Shown piece by piece: positions 11,270 to 23,898 of a stretch of DNA of 64,000 nt (the stretch's first letter is position 1; every line of letters starts with the position of its first letter). The stretch covers positions 124,001-188,000 of the forward strand of contig MU385887.1 of NCBI GenBank assembly GCA_022497145.1. Direction: 5' to 3'. Source of the DNA: Rostrohypoxylon terebratum (lineage: Eukaryota; Ascomycota; Sordariomycetes; Xylariales; Hypoxylaceae). A program made the translations under genes and the position numbers. The notes below the pieces were generated by a model. It made no database searches, was not told where the DNA came from, and saw only the letters and a list, made by a program, of their open reading frames with translations.

Positions 11270-12940
11270 GTGGGTTATATGGATGCATTTGGACTCGGTC
11301 GAGCTCGCGGCGATTCAGAGCTATTACCTAGAATTCATTAGCGTGTTGATACCGGCTAGTGGAAATTTACAATCATTCATCACTTGCATACGTATTTGTG
11401 GTATCTAACCGCGTCGTGGCGTTGATGGAATTGGAAATAGCTGACTGCCCGCTAACCTTTCAATAATGTGTGATGGATAGGTTAGGACCTGAGAAGATTT
11501 TGACCGCCACATGAAAACCAAAATTCGTCCCGCTTTTAGATTTCATACGTGAAGAAGGTAGTAGGTATTGCGGGATTTGGTGAAACCTGGGGATATAATA
11601 TGGCAATTAGGTATATTGGGCTGGAGGTGATACCGCTCCGCGTTGGCTCCGTTTTTGTGCCGGGGGGAGGTTTGGCTGGTGGTGCTGGGCTTGGACACGG
11701 GCTCTATCCGACGAACGGCGTTGACTTTTAGGAGAGCGAATCACTTTGATAGACGCGGCGTATATATGCTTTTTTTGAAGGATTGAGGGATAGAGCCAAA
11801 GGATGGGTATGTTGGTGGTGGTGATGGTGATGCTGGTGGGTGGAGAACGGAAGTCCGTATAATCAGAGCGTGGTTGGCGGTGTTACTAACTCGGCGACTC
11901 TGCGCGTGACATGGAGAATGGATGGGCTTCTTAAGCCTGACATGTGTGTGGAATGGGTTTATAAATGGATATGGTCGGTCTGAAGGAGGGCAAGACGAGT
12001 AGGCGACGTAGGTGAGGTACTGTATCTGGAGGGCTGCTTCTACAAAAGGGTGAGAAGAAGGTACATAGGTGATGGGGCGCCAATAACGCAATGTGGAGAA
12101 ATAAGCGGGTGCCCGATATCTCCAAAGTCGACGTCGCGAAATATCCATACAGAATATTGCGAAACGAAGAGCACAGATCAGGAATGGTACTCGACGAGTA
12201 GGTAGGAGTGTGTGTGAAATGGCCGAATATAGTGCAATCCGCACTCTCGGATACTCAATATTCGACTTCCAACGAAGTCGATAGAACACATTTCACACAA
12301 GGCCAACGAGCCTATTCAAACACGAAACACGGTATTCACACATCACACACAATTCACCAAGTCACAGCCTAACAACAGCACACGGACTAGTATACTTACC
12401 TAGGCAAACCGCCCATTTTTCCGGGCATCATCGTAATTATCTGGCCCTCCACCTCCAATCCACCGAAGCATCTACGTCCTGAAAGGCAACACACATCGCA
12501 TCCCCCGGCCATCCATCCCCTTATCTAATATTTTACCATTTTCGCCCCCATTTACCATTTCGCGAAGAAGAAGACTAAACTGGAAGTAAATACCGTCTGA
12601 GCCTTGCCTTGTTCTATGTAAGTAGATCCGACAAGACCTAGGCATCGAAGTCGCCCGAAGGGGTCCTTGATTAAGCAGCATGCTCTCCGCGCGTGGAGAG
12701 TCAGATGCAATAATGAATAGGGATAGCGATATCTAAGAATACAAGACCCTATGTAAACCCAAAGACTAAGCCGAAGCGCCGTGCAAATGCGAATGCAGAT
12801 ATTAGAAAGTATGCGACTCCATTTCCGTGACGAGGCATCCATGTCATATGACAGATGCTTTTTATGATAAGGGAAATGTGCCCGTAACTACGAATTGGCC
12901 ACGGCACTATCAAATCGATCGCGATTATCGTCGAGGTTCG
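11270..12940. other. Intergenic region between the 835-aa protein and SEN1
   Basis: About 1.67 kb flanking two convergent 3' ends. A 182-codon stop-free frame at 11741-12289 (-) starts with GTG and is biased by simple composition, so I reject it. I see nothing else. Confidence 0.55.
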
Positions 12941-15900
12941 TTACTGAGGTCTAGGTTTACGTCTGATGAAGGGGTCGGAAGGAGGGGGACGCCTTCTTGG
13001 CGGTGGTTGTGGTCGACCTGATCCGGGACCGGATGGGCCGGATGAGCCAGATGGACCCTGATAATCATTGTCAGTATAGACATAATTATGATAAATAACT
13101 ACAAGAAAGTGTGAACTCACTCTTGGAGCATTCGGAGGTCCGGGAGGGGTGTTACGAGAAGATGGGTTAACTGGAGGTTTCGGTGTCAGACCCAAGACCG
13201 CCATCGCAGAAGGGTCTTGGGGCTGGGGCATGTTGCGGGGTGCGCTCGGTGGCGCTCTAGGAACACCTGAGCTGGCAACCTATATCATTCGACGTCAGCT
13301 ATTTTTCGAATATTTCGTTTTGTCGATGCGTCTTACCCTCTTCGGCGCTTTGCCATCATCAGAGCCATCTCTATTTCGTTTCTGACCCGATTGATGGATG
13401 ACGGGACGCTCCGATGAACGACTGACTGTAGAAGTCTCGCCTCTCTCGTTGAGTCCGCTGTATCCGGGCACAGCTGAATTATCAGCTGGGGGTCGAGGTT
13501 CTGGTCGCTCAAGGACAGTGTACGTCTGCGGTAACTGAGGCGACGGGCGTTTCTTCTTAGGCGCCCGATTCATAGGAGGCGCATCTTCCATCACTACGTC
13601 CTCCTCGCTATTGGCCCGACTAGATTGTTTCGAAGCGCCATCCGAGCCATTGATAGGTTGAGGAGGGAGGGCTGGTGGGGCGGACTTTTGTTGAGTATCG
13701 AAATTAGGTGGCGGTAATTTGGCACCGGGCTTTCTTAGCAGAGAGAGAACATCGCCAGCCGTGTAGCGATCTCGAGCCTTGGCATCCTCGATGAGCTTGT
13801 TCCAGAATTCACCCTGGACCAAGGCTCTCGAATCTCCAAGAATGAACAGAGAAGATTTCGCACGGGTTAGACCGACGTTCATACGTCGAATATCAGTCAT
13901 GAAACCGATACCACCTGTAGGACTAGCTCGAACACAAGAGAAAATGATGATCTCACACTCACGACCCTGGAAAGCGTCCGTAGTATTGAACTCGATGTAC
14001 TCTTTGATTTTCTCTCCGTAACGACGAGAGAATTGATCACGTAGTTCGAATAACTGAGCTTTATAAGGTGTGATGATACCGATCTTCCCCTTCCAATCTA
14101 TACTTGGACAGTCTGCCATTAACCTCTCATACAATTGCATGGCGACTTTTAATTCCTCCAAGTTGACCAGCGACTGGCCCTTGCGGCCCCTTTCTTGGAT
14201 ACCTTTAACATCGAAGAAACGGTACGGACCCAATAATGCGTTTTGATGCCAAGGTTGATGACGCAGCTTTCCCATGTTGTCGCCATCTAATAGACGACGT
14301 TCGTAGAATTCCTGGCTGGGAAAAAGACTGATTTCTGGATGCATGCGATATTGCGTATCGAGTAGATGAACGTCGTCGGGGTGATTGCGCTGCATACGAA
14401 CGAAAAGACTCTGGTCGTATCCGTAGCGCGCTGCAGACTGTGACAATACTGTAGGAGGAAGTTGCTTTGGGTCACCGACGAGAATACATTTAGAGCAGCC
14501 ATATTTCAATGGAATAAGTGCGCTGAGCTCAACACACTGGGCCGCTTCGTCGATAATAACGGTTTCAAATTCAACCTGAAGATTCTTGAACATTTCATGT
14601 CCACTGCCACTGAGCGTCGCGCAGAGCACTTGAGCAGAGTCAAGAATCTCCTGCTGGATTTGGCGTCGTCGAATCTCGTTCTCTCTGGCAGCCGTATTTC
14701 CACTGTCTTTGTCGGCGTCTATCCTTGCGCCGATTTGGGCCTGCCGACGTTTTAATTCGTCGAATTTTCGTTGAAACTGGTTAATCTGCGCACGGTCGCC
14801 GGTGACTCTCGCCGCTTCTAGTTGCGGTCGCAGATCAGCTAATTCTAGCTTAATTTGGCCGGCTTCCTGGTGCATTAATTCTCGTGAACTGGGACCCCTG
14901 TTTTGTTCCGCAGCCCCCTCTACGCGAGCCTTGACCATCTCGTCCAAAGTAACATCTTTTACGGCGGCATTGATCGCGTCAGTGCGACCAAGACGTAAAA
15001 CATTGACCTTATGGAAAGATCCGGTGGTAGACTTGACGCCATCTTTGAGTCGCAGAACTAACTCGTCTACAGCAGCGTTACTCGGCGCGCAAACCAACAA
15101 TTTCTTGGATAGCCCTTTGTTGGCTGTTGAGCCTGGCACAGTGGACCGTTTGATAGCTGTGCCGGCATTTGTAGAAAAGCTGCCTGTCAGCAAAGCTCCG
15201 ACCATTGCTACGATTGTCTTCGTTTTACCCGTTCCGGGAGGACTACGATTGATTAGTAAATATTCCTCCATGTCTTACGAATAATTGAGACTTACCCTTG
15301 AACCAGAGTGAAGGCATCGTTCTCCTTCGCATTCAAAATTGCCTTTGCCTGACCTGGGTTGAGTTGATAATTTTGCATGATATTCTCAACGGCTTCTTGG
15401 CTAAATTTCAGCATCGGAGATGGCTTGGCCTCTATAACTTCGGGCATCAGGTCGTAATACTGCAGAGACTCCAATGAAGCGTATTCACGTTCGATAGTAG
15501 TCATGTTAGTAATCTTCACCGCATAGAGCTCGGATTGGGGCATCATCGCAGATAATATAGGCCCGGCCCGACCACTTAAGCGAAATTGAATTTCCAGATT
15601 GCCATTCTTGAACTGGACACGCCAGATACGAGCAAGGCAGTGCAAGTCCTCTGTAGCTTCTAGTGGATTTGCAGCCAGCGAAAATAAGACGATATCTCCT
15701 TCAGAGAGAAATCTATCCTTATTTTCACTTATAGGCATGGCTGTACTAACCTCGACGAATTTATCTATGTTCATTCGGTTGACGATCTTGATGCCAAATG
15801 GCTTCGAGGTTGCCTCATCTTTGGCTGTCACAAAAGATCTCCAAGCCTCATTAATCAGGAGCGGCAAGAATGTCTCCTTATACTCGCGGGGATCTCCGTA

Positions 15901-18900
15901 GGTGTTAGAGACCTTAGAGCATGTTATGCCATTAGGCGGGTCATTGCCTTCATGGAAGATATCCCATTCGAGGATAGCCTGGTGAAGTATATCCATGGGA
16001 GGAATAAGTCGCGCTCGCATATCTTTTGCGGATCGCTGAATCTTGATTTTCTTCACTGGCAGAGGCACATTAGGCTTGGCAAATTGGCCACCCTTCGCGT
16101 TCTTCTTTCCGGCGGCGGACCGAGCTAAGAACTCGGCATCACCATCTGAATCATCTTCATCTTCCGAAGAGGAGTTAACCATGATCTCACTCTTTTGTGG
16201 TGCATGATCTTTTCCGTGGACGCCGGATAGTCCCTGAAGGCCGGATCCCTCACCGCTAACTAATGGCTTAGGCTGCCTAAGGGCTTTGGCTCTGGCGATA
16301 GCTTCAGCATCTCGCTTTCGCTTCTCTTCGGCTTCTTTCTGACGTTTCTCTCGAATGGATTCGATATTAGCCACCGGTGGTGCGGGTTTCCTTTCGGCAT
16401 GGCGAGCTTTCATTATGTCCAAAGCAGACTTGGTCTTCTCCGAAGAGGAGTTTTTGAGGAATTCCCGGAGATCATCCTTGCTCGACTTGACAGGTATTTT
16501 CTCCTTCCGAGATGCGCTTGGTGCACTTGGAACACCTGATGAATCATCGCCCGACTTTGACCAGGCATCGAGCCTCGTTTGTTTTTTGTGAGGTTCGGCC
16601 TTCTTGATTGAAATGATTTGAACGTCATCTTCAGTATCTTCACCGAGGGCTCGCAATAATTCAGCACGCTGGCGGTCATTCATATTCGTCGAGGTATTGT
16701 ACCGGTTATCCTTATTTTTGATACAAGTGTTCTTGACGAACGTCAGAGCCTGCGAGGGGAGTTCGATATCAAACTCCACCAAACGCCTCAGGAGTTTCCC
16801 GAGAACGTTAACGATTACGGTAACAAGATACAAGTCCTTGAGCCGAAGCATCTTGCAAAGACCAAAGGAATATTTCCGCGGTTGTTCGAGAATATCCCTC
16901 ATGGCCTGCTTCTCAGGTTGTTCACCGTTGTCAATGGAAGAAGAATGCGCGGACTCTGGACTTAATGCAGAGGCGAGGAGACCATCCTGGGCTAAAAGAG
17001 CTTCTGCGAACTCCATAGCTTCTCGACAAAAATTCTTCATGGTTTCCATATCAATTAATCGACTCCAATCCTCTGTCTGGGTGAAGGCGTTATCAAGAAA
17101 TATCCATTGTGCGTTCCACCAATCACTCAGCATTTCACGCTCTCTATCGTTCAGATCTTTCGAACGCAGTATGCCTGATGTTGGATCGCAGAGACTGCTG
17201 AGGATGTCTCTTGAATACCGGATGACATTGAACTGTGGAGACCAGAGAGACATCTTCTCGGTGATCTCAGTGACGATAGAGGTATAGGAAGATAGAAAAT
17301 GGCCGAAATAATCCTCCAGTAGTCTCTGGACCGCATCGGTTCTTCTCATCTCGTTTGCGACTGTCTTGATAAAGGAAGCACCGGCCTGATTAATGTCTTG
17401 CTCGCCATGGACAAGAGCAGCTACAATAGGCAACATGGTCGAAGGGTCAGAGCAGAGATGTCGTAGAGCAGACTCACTAAAGTCGCCCAATCTTTCAATC
17501 ATCCGTCCCACAACCTCGGCGGTTTTCTGAAAATCAATGTTAAACTCCCTATTTACCGGCGATAGAGTTTGTCTCTTCACTGGCCGAAAGATCTCTACGG
17601 CAATCAGAGAACCGGTAGCGACCAACATTATCTTGGCAAGTTCGTCTGCGCCGGGTTGGAGAATTTCCAGAAATGCTTCCCAAAGACCTGGCGAATTTCG
17701 TCTAACATCTCGTTGGACAAGTTTATCGGAGTTCTGAAGTGCGTTAAACTCCTCAACGGTGATGCGGGAATCTAAGGTCAAGGCGTACTTGATCACGGAC
17801 AAACCGGCACGTGCCATGGCAGCATTTTGGTTCTGCTGGTCGCCGGATGGCAGTTGGGCGAGCTGTATGATCAAGTCCTTGTACTTCAATGTGAGGTTTA
17901 ACACCTTGTTCGTATGAATGGTCGAAGATGCCGGGTGTATCTTGTAGCTGGGTGAGGCGAAGGTTCTGAGGGTGGAGGAGAGAGCCTCGATAGCAGCGAG
18001 CGTACAGGCGAGCTTGCCTTCGGACGTCATGTTGGGGTCCTGCGCATACCTTTGCAAAAAATGGTGTAAAAGCGCATCACAGACATCACTCTTCTGATGA
18101 GTAGGAATCGATTCTACAAACGACCTTACCCAGGAAATTGCTGTTGGGCCCTCGGTCATGTCGGGTTCCCCCGATTGTAAAAGGAGTGACTTGAAAGCCG
18201 GGCTGCCCAATATCTGCTCGGCAACTACGGTGTGAGAGTAATGACTGTACGCGTCCCAGAGCGCCTTAGGAGACTTTCGTATCAGCGCGCAAAATGCCTT
18301 TAGAAGTAACTTCAAAATAGGAACTGAATTGATCTTGGACATGTGGGCAAGCATTAAATCATATATGCTCGGTTGTACGGTCATGGCTCGTAGTGAATGA
18401 ATGACGAGATTCTCGTCAAGGACGTCTAGGATGTGAAGAAATCCTTGCCAAAAGCGAAGGATGAGTTGGGGAGATGCGCTGAAATCATTGGCTTTCAGAA
18501 TAGCGTCCGCAAGGTTGTCGTTGATTGCCCATTCGAAGTCTTCTTCGGTGACGGAGGGATTTCTAGAAAATGTATGGACGGCGAATCTGTTACGAGTATC
18601 ATTCTCGTCGAATAGGAAATACGTCATAGTAGGAAGTATTTCGTCCAACTTGAGAATCTTCCTCTTCTGAATCGCCTCAAATACGAAATTGAACTGTTTT
18701 CGGTTGTCCGGCAGGCTCAAGTATGGCATACAACAGATGGCTTCGTAGAGCGCGATTAGTAAGTCTTCGCGGTCTTCTTTAATGAAGGTGCTCTGCCCAG
18801 CTACGCCATTATGAGCATTGATAAATTCAGCAGCAGCTTCGAGACCTTTGGTGATGCGTTGAAAATCGAACTTATTTAAACGACCCTCCAACTCGGCGAC

Positions 18901-19269
18901 CACGCCCTCATCGTAGATCTGGGCAATTTCTTTTAGAAAGGCCTTACGTCCCTTGTGCCAATTGCGCGCGCATGTCGCGCAGACTTTGAGGAAGGCATTA
19001 GTCCGATCCCTGAACTCGATCCCTAAATTTCCTGCCGACTCTTCCTCGAGACCCAATACTAATGAACAAAGGTATGACTGACCCAACCTCTCCTTGCCTT
19101 GCCGGATTCTCTCTTCCTTCTCGGCGACAGTGATCTGGCTAGGAGCATCGATATCATCATAGATCTCATCGTCGTATTCGGATATCTTAGGGCAGCATAG
19201 ATGTGTTTCTTGTGGATACTCTCGGAGCTTATTAAAAGCATCCTCGAGTAATTGATTGACGACGGACAT
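12941..19269 (-). CDS. SEN1: Sen1-type superfamily 1 RNA/DNA helicase
   Basis: Four exons: 15296-19269, 13337-15242, 13121-13279 and 12941-13057, giving 2051 aa. Sen1 (human senataxin) is a 5'-3' helicase that removes R-loops and terminates non-coding RNA polymerase II transcription in the nucleus. The start is ATG 19269 (MSVVNQLLEDAFNKLREYP); further upstream the frame has only GTG. Residues 1 to about 700 are the helical N-terminal domain, followed by a charged linker (REKRQKEAEEKRKRDAEA). The helicase core shows motif I GPPGTGKTKT (near residue 1325, split by an intron within the first Gly codon), motif II VIIDEAAQ, GDPKQLPPT, the YRMHP motif, TTDAFQGRE and VGLTRAKS. The Arg/Pro-rich tail carries KAPKRVRR, a likely nuclear signal. 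The short last introns rest on GTAAGA/GTGAGT donors and frame closure. Length and motif order are typical of the family. Confidence 0.95.
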
Positions 19270-20352
19270 GTTGACCTCCGTCAGGCATGTCGCCCCAAAT
19301 GGTGATTCGACGTCGCAATAGGGAGTTAAGGATTTGAGGTTGGTTTCGGGCGTAAATTCAATTTCTAAGATCGTCGTCGAGATTCGCGTATTAATTCGAA
19401 CGGGTGCGCTCGAAACTCTCACACTATCGGGTCGGCTGAACAGGGATTCCTTAGAAATAGTCAGGAATGTTCAAGAGGAAATAAGGCTTGCAATTCCAGT
19501 GCGATGGCGTATGAAATGGAAATCGTGCACTCCCTACGACACGATGAGGCATAACCGCACAATAAAGTAGTGAAAAGGGAAGGAAGGTAGATGTGAGGTG
19601 AGGTGTTGTCAAGGGCAAGTAAGGAAAATATGTCTACCTGCCCAGTGGTTGCTAGGTTGACAAATGTATGGGTAGGGTTCTTCTGGCGCGCCGTGTTGAA
19701 GTTTCGAGGAGCGTGCCAGTAGGTGCTTCCACTTAGTGCCCTACAGTGCTTTTTCTTATCGATAAGGACACATGGGCAGGGGGCCGGTTTAATTGCTTCC
19801 GTAATGAGGTAGCGCGGAGTTTTACCAGGGGTACCTCCAGGGCTAGTAGCGTCTGACCTGATCCCTCGAATTGTAGGCGGAAATCTATGTGGAAGAGTAC
19901 CTAAACGAATGCTGGGAGACGGAGTCCTTTTTTTTTTTTTTTTTTTGTGAAAGAAGAATGAGAAATTTAGATAACCTTCATAATAGAAAGGCTATCATAC
20001 TAAAGTTACACGATTTCGATTTTGGAGGTAAAAAGCAAGTCAGTATCACCTTGAGTATGTTGAACGAAAAGAGCAAGAGCAACGCCTCAGATTATAAACA
20101 AAGTATAGGCAGGAGCAATATCAAAATAAAAATAAAAATAGGCGAGTTAGAAGTGTATTAGCAAGTCAAAGGCATCGCATACTCTATCTAGCGCCAGCTC
20201 TCGCCTACATGCAACAAATTTACATCTCAACTTTCCTTCTACAATAGCAATCGACAATAGTACCCAGGTAGGTACCTGGTTGCTTAACAAGCAATCACAG
20301 CCAGCCACAATTTACACAGCTTGCAATCTACCCCCAGGAAACCCCTCGCCAT
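19270..20352. other. Intergenic region upstream of SEN1
   Basis: About 1.1 kb separating SEN1 from the 3' end of the glycosylase gene, which is on the same strand. It contains a run of 19 T at 19928-19946 and an A-rich TAAAAATAAAAATA stretch near 20126-20139. No gene is supported. Confidence 0.6.
19928..19946. repeat. Poly-T tract (19 T)
   Basis: Uninterrupted run of thymidines in the SEN1 upstream region. It could be a nucleosome-excluding promoter element or a slippage site. Confidence 0.9.
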
Positions 20353-21945
20353 TCACATCCCTTCACCTTCACCTTCACCTTCTACACCGTGAACACCATT
20401 CACACCGTTGTTGAGCACCCGCTGTGCCTTTGTTTTTGCCTGTCGTTTTCCAAATCGACGGAGCAGGCTTTCAAGCAGACACTCGTCGAGAATGTCCCAA
20501 TCTTTGGTCCCCTCAGCGGTGTTTGCCTTACATTTTCCACATAGTTTACCATGCTGAATGAATAATTGATGTAGTCCATATTTGAAGTCGTCAGGACATC
20601 GAACTTCCAAATGGCTAAACGTATCATCGGCATTTGCATTCTCCGGCACCCATCCTAACCATCGCGCAAATCTGTGGACATGAGTATCAACAGCAAAGCA
20701 GGGAATCCGGAGGCAAAAGAGGATGACGCATGCTGAGGTCTTCACGCCGATACCAGGGTACTTATTAAGATGCTTCATGACATCATCTTTTGGCAGACCA
20801 CGGAGATGTTCCAGCGAAAGGATATTCTGTTCCACTGCTTGTATCTCAAAGTCCTTCTGCCCGTCCGTCTTGTTTGCTGCTGCAAACACGTTTGCTTGCA
20901 GGCCAGTCTTTCTCTCTTCGAGATATGCGTCACGTCGTTCGACATTCTCCTGGTAAACCATGTCGAGGATGGCCTTGATGTTCTTAGACTTTTCAGTTGC
21001 TAAACCCCCTTGACGAATGGCATCGTACAGATCCTGTGTCGGAGATAGCCGAACCTTGTTCCAGTCAACACTACCATCACCAATTCCTCCTTTCAACACG
21101 CCAAACTTTTCAGCTATGTTTTGTAGCATCCTATTCGAACCATCCATACTCACTGCGGTGCTTAGATATGTTCTAAGTAGGCCGTCAAGCAGAGACGGAA
21201 CCTCACCGCATCCAGTCACTTCTAGTGAAGGGGGTGGTATGACTTCTGGCGATTGTGTCATGACATTATCATGCATTTCACTGAGCAGGTTGAAAACTTC
21301 TTCGCACTGTTCTGCGTTTGGTGGTGACCATGAAGGAAAAGGACTCACTCCTGGCGTTAAACCATAAGGATTATCCTTTGTCTTCTTAGCAGCTCTTCTC
21401 ATCCTCTTCGCTTTAGGTCTAAGAATATCGGTATGAGGTTCCTCGCCATTGGTGTCAGGAGTATTCTCCGTTTGGGCCTTCCGTTTCTCAGGAACCTTCC
21501 CATCGTCGAGCTCAACTTTTCTCTCGCTGGGCTGAAACTTGACTATAGGAAAAGAGATAATTGTTTGTGTTGGCGACCCTTGGGGAATCGTTTTGGGCTT
21601 TCTTGGTCGAAGTTGTCGACCGCTGCCTAGTGCGGTTCCTCCGGCAGCAGTCCCAAGACTGGCTAGTGTTGGATATTCAACTGCCATAACATCATCCTTT
21701 TTAGATGTTGTTGGTGTCGCTGCCGTTTCTACTTCCTGTGCTTTAGGGGTAGACAATGATTGATGGAAAGTAGCGATTGAATCTGCATCGGTTATAGTTT
21801 TGGTGACAGGCAGTGAATTAGAAACAGATGAATCTTCAACAGCAAGCAGCGCTTTGGTCTCCTTGGCCCCTAAGACCACACCCAACCCATGTGGCAACAT
21901 GACTGTAGCCCGGGACTTAGGTCCCTTGCGATTACGTCTTGGCAT
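20353..21945 (-). CDS. HhH-GPD family DNA glycosylase (endonuclease III-like)
   Basis: A single exon of 530 aa from ATG 21945. The protein belongs to the helix-hairpin-helix base-excision family that excises damaged bases and, in endonuclease III-like members, nicks the abasic site. Residues 1 to about 220 are disordered and basic (KAKRMRRAAKKTKDNPYG), likely for nuclear targeting. The glycosylase domain spans about 230-500: hairpin LNKYPGIGVKTSACVILFC holds the lysine aligned with the endonuclease III catalytic Lys, and FAVDTHVHRFARWLGW holds the catalytic Asp. The C-terminal iron-sulfur ligand pattern C-x6-C-x2-C-x5-C is not seen; only CGKC remains, so the cluster is probably lost. The tail ends in Gly-Glu repeats from a repeated hexanucleotide (20361-20384). 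The substrate cannot be told from sequence. Confidence 0.92.
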   Translation of the reverse strand: MPRRNRKGPKSRATVMLPHGLGVVLGAKETKALLAVEDSSVSNSLPVTKTITDADSIATFHQSLSTPKAQEVETAATPTTSKKDDVMAVEYPTLASLGTAAGGTALGSGRQLRPRKPKTIPQGSPTQTIISFPIVKFQPSERKVELDDGKVPEKRKAQTENTPDTNGEEPHTDILRPKAKRMRRAAKKTKDNPYGLTPGVSPFPSWSPPNAEQCEEVFNLLSEMHDNVMTQSPEVIPPPSLEVTGCGEVPSLLDGLLRTYLSTAVSMDGSNRMLQNIAEKFGVLKGGIGDGSVDWNKVRLSPTQDLYDAIRQGGLATEKSKNIKAILDMVYQENVERRDAYLEERKTGLQANVFAAANKTDGQKDFEIQAVEQNILSLEHLRGLPKDDVMKHLNKYPGIGVKTSACVILFCLRIPCFAVDTHVHRFARWLGWVPENANADDTFSHLEVRCPDDFKYGLHQLFIQHGKLCGKCKANTAEGTKDWDILDECLLESLLRRFGKRQAKTKAQRVLNNGVNGVHGVEGEGEGEGM

Positions 21946-23898
21946 TTTGTCGGTAGGTATAAATTGCTAAATACTCGGCATTAGATCCAGATAAGCCATA
22001 GTCATAGGTTATATAGGTAAAAAACCAAGATTATATGGTTGCTCTCTCATGACACCATACGTTGGTACCAGAGACAACGGGACAGAGGACATAATATTAA
22101 GAGAATGTCGAATAAAGGGGGCTAGGGGTCGCCAGATGGACGAATTGTGAGAGGGGGGCCCACTTAAGGGAAGCGTACAACATCCTGAGTGAGGTACGTC
22201 TACAGGTGTGTGCTTACATATGAAAGAACCAAAACTTACGAAAGGTCGATGGCGATAATCTTGCCCAATGATAAGTTAAGGTATTCTCAGAATTTTCGAA
22301 ATATTTGGCCTATCTATGCAATTACGACTTGGGGGTGAACTCCGAGGATGTGAGTTGGAGACAAAGTAGGAATTTGACAGGTAAAGAATTCTAATCGGCA
22401 AGTTGGAAACTGCGAACTGAGTTAGAAATGGTGATTATAATGAGGGAAGCGGCGATCTCACAAATTAATCTTTAATAGGCCTTAACTACGATTATGACTT
22501 GACAGAGGAACATGTAGATATAAAACTGTGACGACAACACTCAGCATAAGGTGACTTGGACACCCTGTTATAAGCTGGGAGGTAATGGCGCTGTCAACAA
22601 GGGCTGTTCTGTCTTGATCAGTACGCTCTATACAATGACAGGAGTTAATGTAGGTCGAGTCTGTTTACCTTCAATTGGAAACGTATAAGTAGGTATGCTC
22701 TGTCAATATAGGTAAGTATAGCAAAACTAACTGGGATACCTGTCGATTATAGAACTAGACAACATTATGACCTGTAGTCTTTCAAATAGAATTTCTAATC
22801 GACAATACAGGTTGTTGGATAATAGGTAGGTATGTGGATGTGATATGAACAATGCTTACTTCTAGATATCGCCACCCAGGGATGGGATGAGAGGTGGTCT
22901 ATCCACCACCAGGGTATGCGAAAAGAGATAGGACATGTAAATCGCCGTGCTGAAGAATTGCGATAACGATGTATGTATCTTGCGATGGATATAATGGCTA
23001 TTCTAAGTGAGTACTTGGTAGATGATAGTTGCACAAGGACTGAATGACTGAATGAATAAGTCGAGGGATAGGCGTGAATAGAAAATAAACATTGACAACC
23101 ACGGAACAGATAAAGTATAAGTATGTAACAGACAAGGAACAATATGGCCTAATGATACAGGGTAAAGATGATTAGGATTTGAAGTTGTGAGAAATGTGAA
23201 AGAGAAGAAGTGAGTTGGGGGGAGAAGTTTCATGACAGGTGGGACACCTCAAGACCCAACCCTAAGAGCACCTTCAACCATAGATACATGTTGCAAGTGC
23301 GATTTACATCGATTAAGGTTCTTTCACTGAGCTGGAAACATCGTTTAAATGCCTAGACGCTAACTTAACTGATCGGATATGACGTAGGAATTTCCGTCTT
23401 GTAGTTGAGATGATATCTATTGGGGTAATTGCGATGATACACAAGATCCATATGGATACTACACCTGGGTGTACTGCACCTGCATCCTCTTAGATCTCGT
23501 TAGTCTTACATGTGGGTAATCGGTCAAGGACACCTGGTCACCATTCATGATAAGTTATCCTACTAAGAGCATATAAGAGAAAAATGTCTAATTTAGGGGT
23601 AGCTTGTTGGTCAACTAGCGCTGTCGACAGCTGGTATTGAAAGGGTCTATAGCACGGTTCTACGAGGCTGAGTGGAGAGAAGGTTTTTATTGATCATTAC
23701 CTATACGTGGGTGAGTGGTATAAATAGAGCCTAGTCAGATACATAAGTGCCCTAAGTGCGCTCTTTGATTCAGATAGTGCCAATTGTAGAAGAGGACTTT
23801 TATATAAATCACGAAAGAAAAGTGCATCCACAGATATTCATTAGGCCTCTGTTTTTTATTCAGCTAATCAACGTATGGTCTATAAAGAACGTGAGTAT
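21946..23898. other. Intergenic region between glycosylase and ADE4
   Basis: About 1.95 kb, AT-rich, between the promoter of the glycosylase gene and the 3' end of ADE4. All stop-free frames are short and lack family motifs. No RNA gene recognised. Confidence 0.55.

Noticed and set aside
11741..12289. 182-codon minus-strand frame
   Set aside because: Begins with GTG; Arg/Pro/Ser-rich product without domain signal in a 3'-flanking region.
19270..19422. Upstream extension of the SEN1 frame
   Set aside because: It starts with GTG; the ATG at 19269 matches the usual Sen1 N-terminus.
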